Assembly (NCBI GenBank): GCA_008921705.1
Contig: VFFE01007645.1
Location: 704,456-768,455, forward strand
Direction: 5' to 3'
Source of the DNA: Burhinus oedicnemus
Lineage: Eukaryota > Chordata > Aves > Charadriiformes > Burhinidae
DNA length: 64,000 nucleotides
Part shown: one piece after another, positions 44,939 to 58,958 of the stretch
Layout: each line of letters opens with the position of its first letter
Position numbering within the stretch: position 1 is the stretch's first letter
Translations under genes and position numbers: made by a program
Notes under the pieces: model-generated
What the model saw: only the letters and a program-made list of their open reading frames with translations
Databases searched by the model: none
What the model was told of the DNA's origin: nothing

Positions 44939-46679
44939 GTACAGAGAGCTCAGCTTTGCAAAGCATTTTGTTAGAAATGCGCTACATCAGCTAGCTTACG
45001 TTATTGACCTCCTACATTCTCTTCATTTGCTGCCACCTTTCCTGGATCTGCTTTAATCTTCTGTAGGGCCTGAGTGTTTCATCCACCCTGCCACTGACCA
45101 GCTGCCACAGATCAGTTTTGCAGAGGGCTGAGTCAGGCGTAATTGTGTAAAAACCGCCAGCTCTCCCGCTTTCACATGACTCCAGGACGGGAATTTTAAG
45201 AAATATAAAAAAATACAAAGAGAACTAGGATGAGGTCACAAGGCTTGGGAAATGGTGTTACTTTTTTTTAAATAAACTTCTTGTTCCTGGTTTTCATGAT
45301 GAGGTGAACCATACCCGTGTCTCCAGCTAAATGAAAGGAACTTTCCAACTCGCACCACATATTGCCTCACACTGCCACGTGCGTTAGCAAACCTTGTGCC
45401 GGTATAACACGCGGAAGCATTTTACACCCAGTTCTTTCCAAAAAGGTGCCCAAAACAAACTGGCAGTAAAAAAGGGCAGAGAGCTCCTGTAATTTCAAGA
45501 GGAGTCTCTAGCAGTGGCGACAATGGTATTGCAACAGGTTATTGAACCACTCTCCAAAGGGTCTCTATACTGCCAGCATATTTGTTCAAATCCAAGGAAT
45601 CCATGCAGGAGCTTAAAATAATTTTGCCACAGTCGATGCTCCCTGGATGCAAAACCTCCTGGAGAAACCAGGCTAGCTCTTGTGATATTCCCAAGCCTGT
45701 TCAGAGGGGGGAGTATTCAATATCTCTATTACACAGGCTCGACAAGAAGAGAGCTTTGATTTTGCCTTCAGAGAAATTTCCCAGGCCAAAACAAGCTCGT
45801 TATTCAGCATTTGCTACCCACCTAGTCTCCGTGCCATCCTGAAGTAATGATCCATAGCCATCCGTTATGCAGAGGCTGAGAAAAAGTGGATTGTCATGGA
45901 TCGTGGCTTCTCGACAGGCCAACCTTTTCAGAAGAAAAGTTCAGCAGAAGTGGGAAAGTTGTTCGGTGGGGGCTTTTTTTTGTTTTTTTTACTTGCCTGT
46001 GTGATTTGTGAGAAAAGAGCTTTCACTAATGAGCTCTGCCCTTCTCTGTCCTTCAGAAGTCCCTGGGGCTTTGCCTGTGTGACTAAGCCACAGCAAAAAC
46101 TAGCTGTGAGTGTGAATAAACCAGATAAAACTGCACTGTAATACAGAAACGCTCCACCTGCAGCCACTGCTGAGGGTGTAAGGTGGCACCTCTTGGGGCT
46201 ATAATAAGGATGCGGCACAGGACTTTCTGTCTCTTTGCAATGCCAGATGTTTGCAATTCAAACAAAAGCTTAGCTATAACAAACCCTGACTTTTAAGGTT
46301 TGAAAACCTTCCGTGAACCTTAAGAAAAATGAATATTTAAGAGAGTGAGGAAACAGACATGTCAAAATATGGTGAGAGTGACTTTTCTTAATGAACTTTT
46401 CCTTCCTCCAAAAGGGACGGAGTGGAAATTTCACCACTGCCTTGAGGTGTCTAGGACAAAAATAAGAGAATTTCAGAAGAGTTGTACAAATGTAACCAAA
46501 TCTGTCAATTTTCTCAAAGTTCTTAGGCTCAGTCTGTCTTTGATCATGGCGAACTGGAAGACGAGCGCACGTGGCGGTTGGGCAAGGCTGTCATGTCTTC
46601 TCCATGGCTTGTGTGGACCCAGACTGTGTTATACTCAACCAGGTGCTAATCCCTTTTTGCTTGAAATACAAAAGTTAAT

Positions 46680-47960
46680 GGGAATTTCATGTTGATTATA
46701 TGTGTGTAAAATGATGCTTGAAATGAAAAGTCCCCAGTTAACTGACTTTTCATCACTAAAATCAGTTTAAGTTGCATAATGTTTTTCTTGTTAAAATAAT
46801 TAGTCCTCAATCAGGGTAATCTGGAGGACTAGCTGGGTTATTTTAAGGCAGTGTTATGCTTTCTTCAGGAAAGCTCTTTTGTATCTGAATTATTTCCACA
46901 AAGTGATGCAGATAATTGCTTAATGCTTTGTCATTCTGATACATAATCCCTCAGCATCTGAACAGTATTAATGGGAGCAAAACTTGGCAAAAGTACCTGT
47001 AATGTTTTTTTTCCCAGTCTTTTCCATGCCAAAGAGAGAACATCTCAGACAATGAGGTATGCAAACTTTCTAATTTTTGCCTGCAAATTGATGCTGAAAT
47101 AAAACGTGTTCCTCTGGCTGCTGCTTTGGGATTGCGTTCATGTCACTTAGGTTTTCATGCTTTACATTTTGGGCAGATTTAACCCCAGTCGATAAGTGCA
47201 CCTTGGTTTCCCCAGATAAATGACTTTACTGCGCAGAATCAGGACCCAAGACTCATTTGTCCTTCAGAAAGGTTTCGTTTGTTTGTTTAAATATTAGCAT
47301 CCACCAGCTGTGCAAAATAGACCTTTTTCATTAGTTGTTTGACCATGGTGGGAAAAGCTATTAATTTAGTCAGATCCCTGCAATGAGCTCTGGGGTTGCT
47401 ACCAAACCACAAACTGATGAAAACAATAAATGCTAGACTGTATTAACTGTAAAGGTTAATCCATAAATCAAAGGGAAATGTCAGATGCCTTTTAACATTG
47501 ATTGAGATGTAATTTGGTGTTGGTAGTGATATGTTTGTTACATAAATTCACAAATGCACTCGATTCCTGTTAGGAGTCCAGGTCTTTGTAACTTAAAATA
47601 AATTAAATAGTTTGTTTTATTTATATGACCATATAAAGATTGATTATCTCATTCTGTTTAAGTTACAATACATCACCGATTTTAAAATACGTGAATATTA
47701 ATATCCAGATCTTCTTCCAGGGCACATTTGACTTGGTATGAAAATGAATATGCTGTTGTTTTTCCTGAAAGTATGCCATTACCTTAAATATGTTTAAGGC
47801 AGTTGTTCCTTTTAATTTTTGGTTTTGATTCATGTTTTTCAAATTACAGCATAAGAATTAGCCTTTGTATAAATGTGCTCAGAAGTATATAACATATTTT
47901 CTATATTATGGATACATCATATTTAAATATATAATATAAAACAACAAATATGAGGAGGAA
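46680..47960. other. AT-rich block, candidate conserved non-coding sequence
   Basis: About 1.3 kb of AT-rich, non-repetitive sequence full of TAAT/ATTA homeobox-core motifs and lacking simple repeats or transposon hallmarks. Its texture resembles vertebrate conserved non-coding elements near developmental genes. No alignment was possible, so this is an impression. Confidence 0.25.
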
Positions 47961-50900
47961 ATGCCACAAATTAGATCAGAATGGAATACAATAACCGATG
48001 CCAAAACGTCAAGGAAAAGATCATTACGGTCGCTCATGGAAACGTTTCTTTCCACTACCCTTCATGAAAGAAATGTGAGGCCAGGGAAGTCTTCCCTTGG
48101 TGCAAATAAGAATCGGGTCCCCAGACCTCAGAATATAAACAAATAACACCAACCTTTTGAGCTTTATCTATCCTAGGAAATTGCAGAGGAATGTCTCCAG
48201 GAACAGGAGCATCACTCCCCGGTCGCTGTTAGCCAAAAATGGAAGCCACCGAGCTTTTTCACTAGCTGTCGCTTGGGTGGGCAGGGTGCTGAAGCTGCCA
48301 AAGCTGGGAGTACTCTGCGCTTCCAAACGCTGCTGAGTCCCTGGCTCAATCTTTACATCGTATTTCTTTCTTTGAGAGAATCATAAACGATACGGTTTCA
48401 CAGGATAATCGCTGCAAGAAGTCCCTGGGAGTAATATTTTAAAGGCAGTCAGGTAGAAGATCACAATCGTTTTCTTCTGCTTAATTTAGCAGAGCCAACA
48501 GTGGGAATGTTTTCTCCCAAATTCCAGAAGGGCATCGATCCAAACAGGCATCCAGAATGCTTCTAGTGAGATTAAGACATGTAAGGACACAAGACTCGGT
48601 CAATTTGAAAATGCCCCAAAAGTTCTTCATTCTGCTGCAATGGGACTCTTGGAAGCTCGGCAATGGCAGCCGAGTGTTCCAGCGATGGAGATGGACTGGG
48701 CAGCGCCTTCCCGTGTGGATATGCCGGTTAACCGGTTGTGGCTCTGCGCCCTGAGCCACCTCCTGATCAGCCTTAAAAATGAGATTTTGTTATGTCTGTC
48801 CGTGCACAGAGACTGCAATGAGAGAAAACACATTCCTTCCTGACCTGGATTTCATATTTGTTTGCAAATGCCTCACAAATGTAATGAAACGTTTCAGTAA
48901 TGTTTTGCTTACCTCCAACAGATCTTGGCCTATGTATGAAATTTTAGGAGGGGAATTCCCAGACCCACGTGAATCCCTCTCTGCAGCTCCTGCTGTCCTC
49001 TGCAGCCCAGTGCGCGGGCCACGGTGGGCACAGGTTAGACACCCAGGTAAGAGGGCAGGAAATCAAGGCAATATCCTCCAGCTCAGCTGGATGCATCTTC
49101 TGCTTCTGCCCTCCCGTGGCAGCTCACAGGGGTGTGTGGAGGCTGAAAGGGCCGGGGAAAAGGCAGAGAGGATGGGGACAGCGGGTGACGTGCTCCGACA
49201 TCGTGCTGTGGCTCTGCAAGCGGGGTGGGAGATCTGCACGGTGGTGGCGTTCACCAAGCCCCGGGGACAGTCTGCCGTGGCTATCTAAATGAGGTCCTCA
49301 GAAGAGGGCAGAGAAGGAAAGATGCAGAAGGAGATTAAGACCACCCTGACCTCCAACCAGCTCCCACAGCTCTGTGTTTTGTCTTCAGAAGGAAGCGGAA
49401 AAATGTCTTTGTAATCTGAAGCAACGCAGTCAAACGCAACCCACAGTTCTACACACAGGAAAGGCTTTCTGATCAACGTTACAGCGTATTTTGCTGGGAA
49501 GAGCAAATCTCTATGCTTAACATCAGTCTGTCTCTCTGTCCACACTTTATCTGGGGCTTTCTTTTATTATTAGATTTTTCTCTTAATGTAAGATTACAAT
49601 TCACAGGTTTTTCAGCTACGTTTGCTCTATTTATATACAGCATCTAATCAAATGTTCAATACTCCTCACCTTCAAGGATGGAATCGTAATGAGTCTATAA
49701 TGAGCTACTCCACAGCCACTAGTTCCCATGCCTTTCAAACTAGCTTCAACAACTCTGAAATCTTCAGCGTAGATTAGTGGAGCCCTGCTGATTCAAATGG
49801 CTATTGTCTCTGGAAATAAATGAAAATCATATTAATATTCACAATGTCATTCACTCGTATGCTAATTGGAAGGATTGCAAAATAAACTACAAAGACAAAC
49901 ACAAAAAGATGTGTGGCTACGGTAGATCTCAAGGACATGAATAATAAAGAGTGTTGGATGGAGATGGACCTTTGAAGCCACCAACTTTTGGGAATTCTTC
50001 CTACAATCCGACTGTCACACAGATGAGATACAGAAGCCAACTCTCTTACCAGTTATCATGGCCATGTTCTTGTCCCACGGGCCAGTGCAAATGGCAAAGA
50101 TAACACAAACAGGGCAGGAAAGTCCGCAGAGGTTGAGGTCCCCTTGTAGGTGGGGAGAGGAGTGACCTGCTGAGAACTGAGCTGCATCTCTACCCCGTGG
50201 CAATGAGTTTGAGCGGCCACCGGCAGGTGTTATCAGACTTTCAAAGAAGTTAGTTCAAGATGATGAAAAAATTCCTTCCTGCTCCATCTTCACCCCTTGA
50301 TCACTCAGATGAAAAATTTTGATCACTGCAATGCTTCGGTGAGTTTTTCCAAGTTAAATGTCACGGGATTTTTTCTTGTCTTTGCTTTCTTTTTTTTATT
50401 AATTTTTGGAAAATTGTTTCCTTGATTTCTCTGGCACTGACTTAAACCCTTGGATTTCCCAGCTCAGGACTAGAAAGATTCCTCCTGTAAGGATCTGTAC
50501 CCTATACATTGCTTACATCTGGCCACTTGTAAAGAAAAAGGAACTACACAACAAACTATACAGTCATCGATGGACTAGGCCTCCTATCGATCTCATGCCA
50601 GACACCAGGAGTGATGTTGCCTACTTGGCTGAGCGTGCTCTGCTGTGACCCCGTTTAATTATGTGCAGAACTCGCCATATGAAGTTTTATTTGGTGTGGC
50701 AATACCAGCATCAGCAGCGTGGGAAGATAAGAGTAATGCTGGGTTTTGCCCTGCTGCTGTCACCTTGGGATGCTTGAATACAAATATCCAGAACATTTTC
50801 CCTTTGGAACAAACCATGCATTCCTCTGTCTAGCTGAATTATTTTCTGTATTAAAAAAAATCAATAAGAAAAAAAAAAACAACAGAAAAACTCCACAAAG

Positions 50901-53900
50901 GAAAGAGCACAGAACCCACAGACACAGAAGCTGGGAGCAGGAAGACCGCTAATTCCCCATTTCTTTTTTACACCCTGATCACAGAAGAGTTGGACTGGAT
51001 CTAAATTATTCATTAAGAATGAAAACCAAGTTTGATCTTCTTTTTTTCCCTTCTATTTGCTAATTCTTTCCTCTGAGCTATTGTTTCCCCTGTACTGCTG
51101 ATGGCCAAAGCCAGACCAGGTGTGAAAGGGCACCACAACACTGAGGTCCAGTCCCTTTCACCATGTCCAAATTTAGTGCAGGGAGCAGGGTTCCTTACCC
51201 GGTTTTAGATGTCAGGGCATGAAAACCAAGGAACACACAATAAATATGTGAAACAAATTAAAGGGAGGGGGCGGGCAGGGCAGGTGTGCAGTTCTTTAGC
51301 CTTAGAAACGTTTTAGTTTCCATTTTAAAGTAATTCCCATGTACTAATAGGGTCACATCCTGGCAGAGGACATTGTCTTTGCTGTGAGCAGAGCTTCCTG
51401 GAGCCTTCCCACACCTCAGGCTTGCTCTTTTCCCACACGCAAGCCTAAAGCACTGAAGATCTTTCTTGCCTTGCCAGCCAAGAAGTCCTCATAGAAGCCT
51501 CCCAGCAGCTCCTTGGGTGAAAGGCTGTTTGATGGCTAAGGGAAGCTGTCCGAACTGAGCTACCTAAGATACAATTCAGTCAGATGAGTTTTGAAAACTC
51601 TTGAGGTCATCTGTGTCGTAACTGGTCTGAGATCATGACCCTTAACCCCTGGCTAGTCTCACAGAGAATTTCCAAAATCTGCTGTTGAGTGGGGAAGAAA
51701 TTCTGACTCGGTCTGGTTTTGGTCCTCTCCTTGGCGGGCGACGCATCCAGTCTCGTCTGCTGTAACGTGCTCATCGCTTGCCAGCACTGCGACCTGGTTA
51801 AGGCAGCAGCACTGAAGTCCCCGAGCAGAGCTGACAAGTATAAATAAGGGACAGTTGTCACATTTGGTTACAGGCGGGCGGCAGAGAGGAAGGTTGCCTG
51901 CAGCAAGAACAGCCAGGCTGAGACAAACTCTCCCATTGTTTGGGGTCATCTGGTCTACAAACTGTTTCACATGAGAAAATTAGATTATGCCAAACCAACT
52001 TCTTTGGAGTTTTGTTTTTTTTTTTTTTTAATCCAGCATTAAAAGGATGGAAGCAATCGTAAATCTGGAAGCAATCACACACACACATCTCTTAGAAATG
52101 CTCTGCCTCAGTGCAAGAGAAACAGAATACATCAGTGCCGATTGGCCTGAGGTATCTCTCCCCCCACCAAGCCCATGTCCCAGACAAGTTAAATGTTTCA
52201 TTAATTAGGCGCTAACTATGGTTAAAATTAGGCGAGCTGCAAGGATCTCTCCTCCTCCTTCAGACTAGTTCTCTGATTAAAAGCAGAGCCCCCAGTTTGG
52301 GCTCTCAGGGTCACTCCGCGTTGCTGGTTTGCATTTGATGAGTTGGGGGTTTGAGTCAGCCTGGTTGGGGTCTGTGGAGCAGAAAGGGATTCGGGTTTGG
52401 TGCCAGAGCTGGGGGCAAACGGTGGGAGCGGGCTGGAGGAAGGGGACACCGCTGTTAGCATGCTGTGTGTGATGGATGTGCACACACCCAACCGCTCTCA
52501 TGAGCCTGCAGGAAACCCCCGCCGTGTATGAACAGAAACCGGGCAAAGCCCACCATGGTCCTCAAAGGAAAGTGTCTCCAGAGAGGGCCACTTAGGACAT
52601 CCACCATGTCCTTACTCACCCGTGGAGAAGTGGCAGAAACCACAGCCCACCTCAAGCCCCCACAGGCACCCTTCTCCTCTGTGATCCTCCCGGAGCTGGG
52701 ACACCATCTCCAGCTCCTCCAGAGCTCTGCAAAGCAAAACGCAAAGAAAGACAACGCTCCAGCCAGGAGAAATCTGGGTTTGAGGATGCTATCTTTTCCC
52801 CTGGGGAGGCTGAAAGGTCCTTACTCCTCCCAGGCTCTTGGTCTTGGTTTTGACTGTATGCAAAGCCAGCTGTTTTGCAGCACCTTTCACCTAAAAGGGA
52901 TCAGCATGGGGATTTCAGGGCTGTTATCTGCTTAGGCAGCAGAGAGAAGATCTCCTCCATCTATCCATCCGAAGTGCTGTCAGACTGTGATATTAATCAG
53001 AAAACAATGGTTTTGGCAAGCCGTTCTGTCAAGAAACAAAAGCAAACCTGGCCATTGAAGGCGAGCGGTGAGGGAAGCACACCAGAAGACAATGGAGTTA
53101 TTCTGTAGTAACCACAAAGCCCCAAGTTTTCTGCCAAATTCTGTTTTCCATAAATATTGGCCTCACTTTAATGTTGAACAGCCAAGAGCTGCTTGTATGA
53201 ATTCAGCCTCCCTAACCAAAAGCTTTAATCAACTATAAATAAAGTTACCATGACAGACAATAAGAAATATAAATTAACCGTGCTAAGGTACATTCTAGCA
53301 CCTGTCAACAAAGTAGAAAACCAGGAAACGGTGTTGAAAGGCAGTTGCTTCCAGGCAAGCAACCAGTATCTCATTAGGTGCAGTGAGCAACATTCAGGGA
53401 ACAGCTGGGGGAAGGATGGAGCATCGCCTGCCTTACAGCATCCAACACTTCAAGAATCAAAACCAAAAATTGTTTAATATACCTGCAATTTTGCTCAAAC
53501 CCTTCCCTCCAGGTCAATACCTTCTCCACATTTTGGGTTTTCTCCATTTGCCATCCAGCTTTTGAGAATAAGGGGTGACTTGGGACATACTGAGCCAGTT
53601 TTGTTCCTCGTAAGTCCAGAGGGTTGAAGATGACGTTCTCATAATGAAGATAAAATTGTCACATGATGATTCACCTCCAGGAGCTGGGGCATTTTTATAC
53701 ACGAAATACAATAAGATTGGCATTGAGATCCAAAGAGCTGGAAGGCCTGAGGGTGCCACAACCAAGTGGGATACTGGCGAAAAGCCGTGAAGCCCCCAGG
53801 CACTGGCCCTTGGTTGGCAAATGTGCTTTCTCAAGAAGCAGCAGGGGATGAATACCTACGAGCAAAAAGCACCTCATTTTTAGCTTTGAACAGCAGGTGT

Positions 53901-54721
53901 CAGGGAGTAACTTCCCAAAGCAGAGAATCAACATGATCTAAACGAAAATGCTCACCTGCCAGAGCTCCAGGACTGTTCCCTCTGGGAAGCAGGACTGCCA
54001 TACAAAGCTGTAGGAAGGGACTTCAGGTTTTTTTGACCATCCCTACAGGATGATGTTCCACCTGATTTTTTAACATACTCAATCTGGAACCGGAAAAAAA
54101 TATCTTAAATTTCACTCAAACAAAACATTCCAAGCAAAAATCACTCATGAAATATTTAATTTCCATTATTCCTCTCTCCTTGAAGCATGAGTATGTTTAG
54201 ATCCATCTCTACACAAAAGTTCCAACAAAAATGTTGGAATCAAAGCAAAGCAAACCTTCGTCTTGAGAACCTTGCAAAGCAAAGATTAGAGCACTATGTA
54301 TTATTTTGAATTACTGTTAGCTATCATCTTCTCTTGGCTGAAGCACCTGAGAAATTTGATTTAATTTACAAGCCTGTCAGAAGGACTCGCATCCACGTTT
54401 TTTTCTTTTTTTTGCTCATAAAATATTTGGCCACAAACACGCACCCAGTTCGCATCCCAACACCTCACCAGCTTTGACCCCGTTTACCACGTGAGAGCCG
54501 ATTCCTCCCTGGTCTGAAGCGGGGATGGCTGGAGGCGGGAGAGATACCAAATAAACAATGGTTGTAATATTACTCCCCAGCAAAAGGAACTACGATACAT
54601 TATTTTAACTCTCCCACTGTGCCAGGGAACTTCATCAAAGTGCGTGACCTTGGTAATCATATGCTTTGGCACCCTGCCAGAAACAAACAGCGAGTTTAAA
54701 GTCAAGTAATGGTTTCAATGC

Positions 54722-54742
54722 TTTTTTTTTTTTTTTTTTTTT
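54722..54742. repeat. Poly-T tract (T21)
   Basis: Twenty-one T residues followed by CCCCC. No adjoining retroposon body was recognised. Confidence 0.95.
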
Positions 54743-56801
54743 CCCCCTGGCTTTTACTGGCGTTGAACTCTTAATGTTAGTTTAACATACTTTTTGTCTC
54801 TAATATTAATATGTACAGCTATTTACAGAAAAAACAGGGTGAATTACACTGAAAGGGAAGATGCCGGAGTCACGCTGCTGAAGTTCAGCTCATAAAGAGG
54901 AAAAAGAAAGTCCTGGTGTTATTTCAGCTGGAATAGCTGCTAAAATCACTACTAGCAGCTTGCCTTGCTGAGAACAGTGTCTTTAGCCCGGTTGATGCTT
55001 CTGAGATTCTGGGATAAAATTAATTGCAAGGAACTTTTTTCTAACTGAGAATCTGGACCTGACTTTCCATCAGGAACCTCAACGACTGTCATTACAACCT
55101 ACCTCAAATCCAGCCTGAAGAAGACTAAAGCCTGGAGAAAGCAACAGGGCTCTCATTACCATGTATAGCAAGGGAAATAGGTTTTTTCATTGACCGCTCC
55201 ATAAGACCATACACAGATTGGCATCTGGCACATAGAGATTCCCTCTCGCCCAACGATGGAGCAGCCAAAAAAAAAAAACTTGTAGTAAAAAATCCCATCA
55301 GCCTGACAGAGCAAGAGCTCAGGCTCGCGCTCGGGAGGCCAAGCCGTGGAGCGCTCTGAAGTTTTTCCATGTAGATGTGCCAAAGACTGTGTTTGCCTCA
55401 TGTACTTTTTTTGCTCAAGAGCAGAGTTCAAAAGGGTGAGTCTTGCTGCGATTAAAGCCCTATTATCTTTTGACGAGGCTTGTGGCAGGCTCTCTCGGTA
55501 AATTGACGGGGTTTTGTGGTCGTTATAAGTACTCAGAGGGTTCCGTGGATACATTTGATAAAATAAGAGGAAAAACATTGGACCCCCAGCCCGAGCTTTG
55601 GGGGTGGGGAGCTGATTGGGGCAGAAGCGCAATTGCTGGTTGGCAGAAGCATAACACGAGTCATAAGAAAGGCACCGCCGGAGCCATCGGACAAGGGGAC
55701 GGTGAGGGCAGCAGAGCCGCTTTTCGGCCCAACGGCCGTGCGTCAGGGCGCGGGTGGGCCACCTGCCGTGGCTGAGGGATGGTGGGCAGCTCTAAGACAG
55801 ACGAACGAGCCAGCACAGAAAAAGCAATGGCGCGCGGGTGACGGCACGCGTCGATAGACAGACAACCGCAGGGTAGCGCGGAGGTTTTCTTTTCCCCATA
55901 GCCTATTCTTTTGCTGGTTTGCACCTATGACCGGCTATAACTAACACAGATGTCTGCCTGTTTAAAGCATGGTTTAGAGGGCTTAGACCCTCCCGATCTG
56001 GTCATTTTTCAAACGAGTCAATTAATGTTTTTTTCAATGAGTGAAAAATAAAATACAGGACAAAAACTGTTCTGAAATCGTTTCAGTTAAAAAAGAAAAA
56101 AAGGGATAAAGGCAAAGGAATAATTTTGATTAAATAGATTCTTTCAATGTTTCTTATATGAAATGTTTTATTCTGAAAACCTTTGCAGTTCATGTTTTGA
56201 CACTTCCCAAAGTTAAACTCTTTGATTTCTTGTTTTGCAAACAGTGGTTTCCTTCTCATAAAAATCACTTCACAAGCCTTGAGAAGGATAAATAGCCCGA
56301 AAATGAAAGACAACTCTGCATTTTCAGTCAGACAAAAATATGCCTGGTTAACCAAAATGAAAAATTTTGGGGAGGGGGGAGTATTTTACTTCATTTCATT
56401 CAAAAATTTCCGCAAGCCTCTTTCACTTCAACCAGCTTCTTCCTCAGCTTTGCTTGGTTTTTCCCAGTTTGGCCTCAGAACCACCACAAGTCCTTCATGG
56501 CCCACGTCTACCAGTCAGGGCCTCCTCTCCCCCGTTTTGAACTTTTGAAGAGGGAGGAAGACAGTCACTGGAGCTGTCTGGCAGCGAGGGGGACGGGCTG
56601 TTCCCGTGGCGGGCGGGAACGCGGCAGCCCAGGAGCCACCCTTGGCCGATGCCTGGAGGAGCTCTTTGTTCAGGAGAAGGACAGGCAGCCTCAGCATGGT
56701 CTGGTCTGGTCTGAGTTAAGCCAAAGTTGAAGCAGCCAAGGTTTCCAGTGATGTCCCTCACAAAGGAGGGGAGGAGAAGGCTGACTGAAGATGGGGCTCA
56801 T

Positions 56802-56804
<3 letters not shown>

Positions 56805-56832
<28 letters not shown>
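56805..56832. repeat. (AT)14 microsatellite
   Basis: Twenty-eight nucleotides of perfect AT dinucleotide, probably polymorphic in length. Confidence 0.97.
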
Positions 56833-58815
56833 GGTGATCCATGCATCTGTATGGTGTCTACATACAAGATTGCACTTTGGGTTTCCTTCCCCACCAAGCA
56901 AGATGTAGTCAAGATACTCACGGCTGTCTAAGAATGACTAGTGTCTGTTGCTGCAGCTTTCTCAGTTGGGTCAGCTGAATGGTGCCGTAAGTGCTCATTC
57001 CTGTAAGTGGACCATGACAGGGGATGTAGAGTGACTAGCTGTAGACACTAAACTGGAATGAACTCAGTTCCCACCCAAAAAACCCTAAAGAACCACTAAA
57101 CAGAGCCTGAATTGGAAACAGGGCTTAAATAAATCCACCTTGTGAATGGGGCAAGCAGTAGATGCATTAGACCACCTGTAGGGACAGAGGCATCAGACAT
57201 GTTAGCCGATAGTTGTGTTCTCGCACCTAGCCCATAGCACGGGAAAATACGGACACCGGCCACAATCCCTGCTCCCACCCTTGCTCTCAGGACAGGCCCT
57301 TGGCCACACAAAGGGAGGAAGGCAAAACTGGTATCCCAGTTTAAATGTTTGAAGCCAGGCTGCTTTAAATGACTAAGGAAAAAACAAAAAAAAAGGCAGG
57401 ACAGAGGCCAGGATCAACTGGAAGGAAGGTGGCATGGGGATAGGTATGGATCAAATGCTTGGTAAGTGTTTTATCTGCTAAAATGTGTTTAATAGCAGTG
57501 GAGGAACCAGACCTGAGGGAATATGGACGTGATAGTCCAACTGGGACATACTCTGTAGGAGGATTCCCTAACCCACTGGTTAAAATATGAGGCAAAATGC
57601 TGAAATAAACAAAATACAGGCTTTGTGACCTTAAAAAAAAAAAAAAAAGCCCTGTAGGTTTGCATTAGTAGCAAGGCATCTGGCTGCTCTTCTCCGCTCT
57701 GAAAAACCTCTAATAGACATATTTTAAGGGGAAGCAAAGTAGAGCTCTGCAGAGAGCTACCAGAGTTGCCCTGCGGTTTCAGTCCCATGGGGTTACCTTT
57801 CATCCAAAGTCTTTTCAACCAAGCAGCACAACACGGCGTTGCGTGTCATGGGGGTTATTGCATCAGCTGAAATTCTCCAGCCTGGTTACGAGTCCCCACG
57901 ACGGGTGCCGGCGGCTTAGCAGAGGAACGGCTGCTTGCTGTGTCCATCTGCATCTTCGGGGAAAGTAGGTTAGGGGAGCTCTTCGGGATGGAAACGCGGG
58001 TTTTTTGTTGCAGTACCCATGACATTGCTGGTTAGAGGGGGATTACCGACAGCCTGAGACACTTAGGAAGAGGCTGGGAATGTGGCGGGAAAGCTGGAGG
58101 GTCCCTCCTCCCCAGAGCTCAGGTCCAGCTGAAAATGCCAGCTCCTTTTGGGTAACTTTATGACAGATGCTGTGTCTTAAAACGCGGAGGAGCTTGCTGC
58201 ATCTGATGCAAGGCTTTCTCCAAGAAGCCAAAATAAAGATTGTAATTCCTGTCATTATTAAAAATACAGTCGTCTCTAATTCTCTCCAAGTACAGTTGAT
58301 ATGAGACAAATCATAACGAACAAATAAATTTTGTGGCAGCTAAAGGAGCCTTTTGTCGGATTTCACCACATGGTGGCAATAGTAGTAAAGGTTTGACACA
58401 AAAGATTTTTCTGGAAGCTCCCAAGCCATTTAAACTATAAACTGGGCTGCTGTTCAGTCTACCTTGTGGCATAATATAGCTCTTTTTTTCTGTGTGGAGA
58501 AATCAGCTGTCACAGCTCCCTTATTAGAAATGGTGTACACTTCTCATTCTCACACATCTGGTGAGGACTACAGACAGTTCCGAGATTTCTTTGAATATCG
58601 TCTTCACTTCTTTTTTTCCCTCCCACCTTTTCCTTCTCCAAAACACATAATTGCAGCTTCTGTGAAATGTTAATTCACAGAAGGTTGTATTCTCAGAATT
58701 GGGAAAATTGCAACATTCAAGTTTTCTTTAGCAAATGAGGGAGACATCAAAACACAAAAGTTGCCTAAATCTTCCAGTAAGGCCAGATATTTGTCTACCA
58801 GTCTAATTGCCAGCA

Positions 58816-58901
58816 GAAATAAAAAAAATAAAAATAAAAAAAAAACCACAAAACCAAACCAAAACTAAAACAACAACAAAAACCCCCAAAACAACCACCC
58901 A
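58816..58901. repeat. A/C-rich low-complexity run
   Basis: About 85 nt of nearly pure A and C with a few T, drifting from aaaata-type to aacaaca/ccaaa-type units. No regular unit length. Confidence 0.85.
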
Positions 58902-58915
58902 ACAGTATGAAAAAA

Positions 58916-58958
58916 CAGTACTTTAGAGACAAAATATGACTTCATCTCTAAAGTACTG
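58916..58958. repeat. Perfect 14-bp inverted repeat
   Basis: CAGTACTTTAGAGA (58916-58929) and TCTCTAAAGTACTG (58945-58958) are exact reverse complements with a 15-nt loop. They abut the A/C-rich run. Confidence 0.9.

Larger units (their letters stand above)
37230..46680. other. Gene-free sequence downstream of FOXL3
   Basis: No supportable gene. Contents are ancient repeat-like sequence near 42092-42160, a GATACATTGTGTATC palindrome (42662-42676), a G-rich block (43190-43370) with a tight four-G-run pattern, and a MIR-like element near 44870-44938. Open frames up to 158 codons lie in the GC-rich zone and have no domain. Confidence 0.55.

Noticed and set aside
55156..55632. Minus-strand open frame of 158 codons
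   Set aside because: Crosses a poly-A/T tract that gives a Phe run; no domain; chance frame.
56691..56921. Minus-strand frame with a Tyr-Ile repeat
   Set aside because: The repeat is simply the translated (AT)14 microsatellite.
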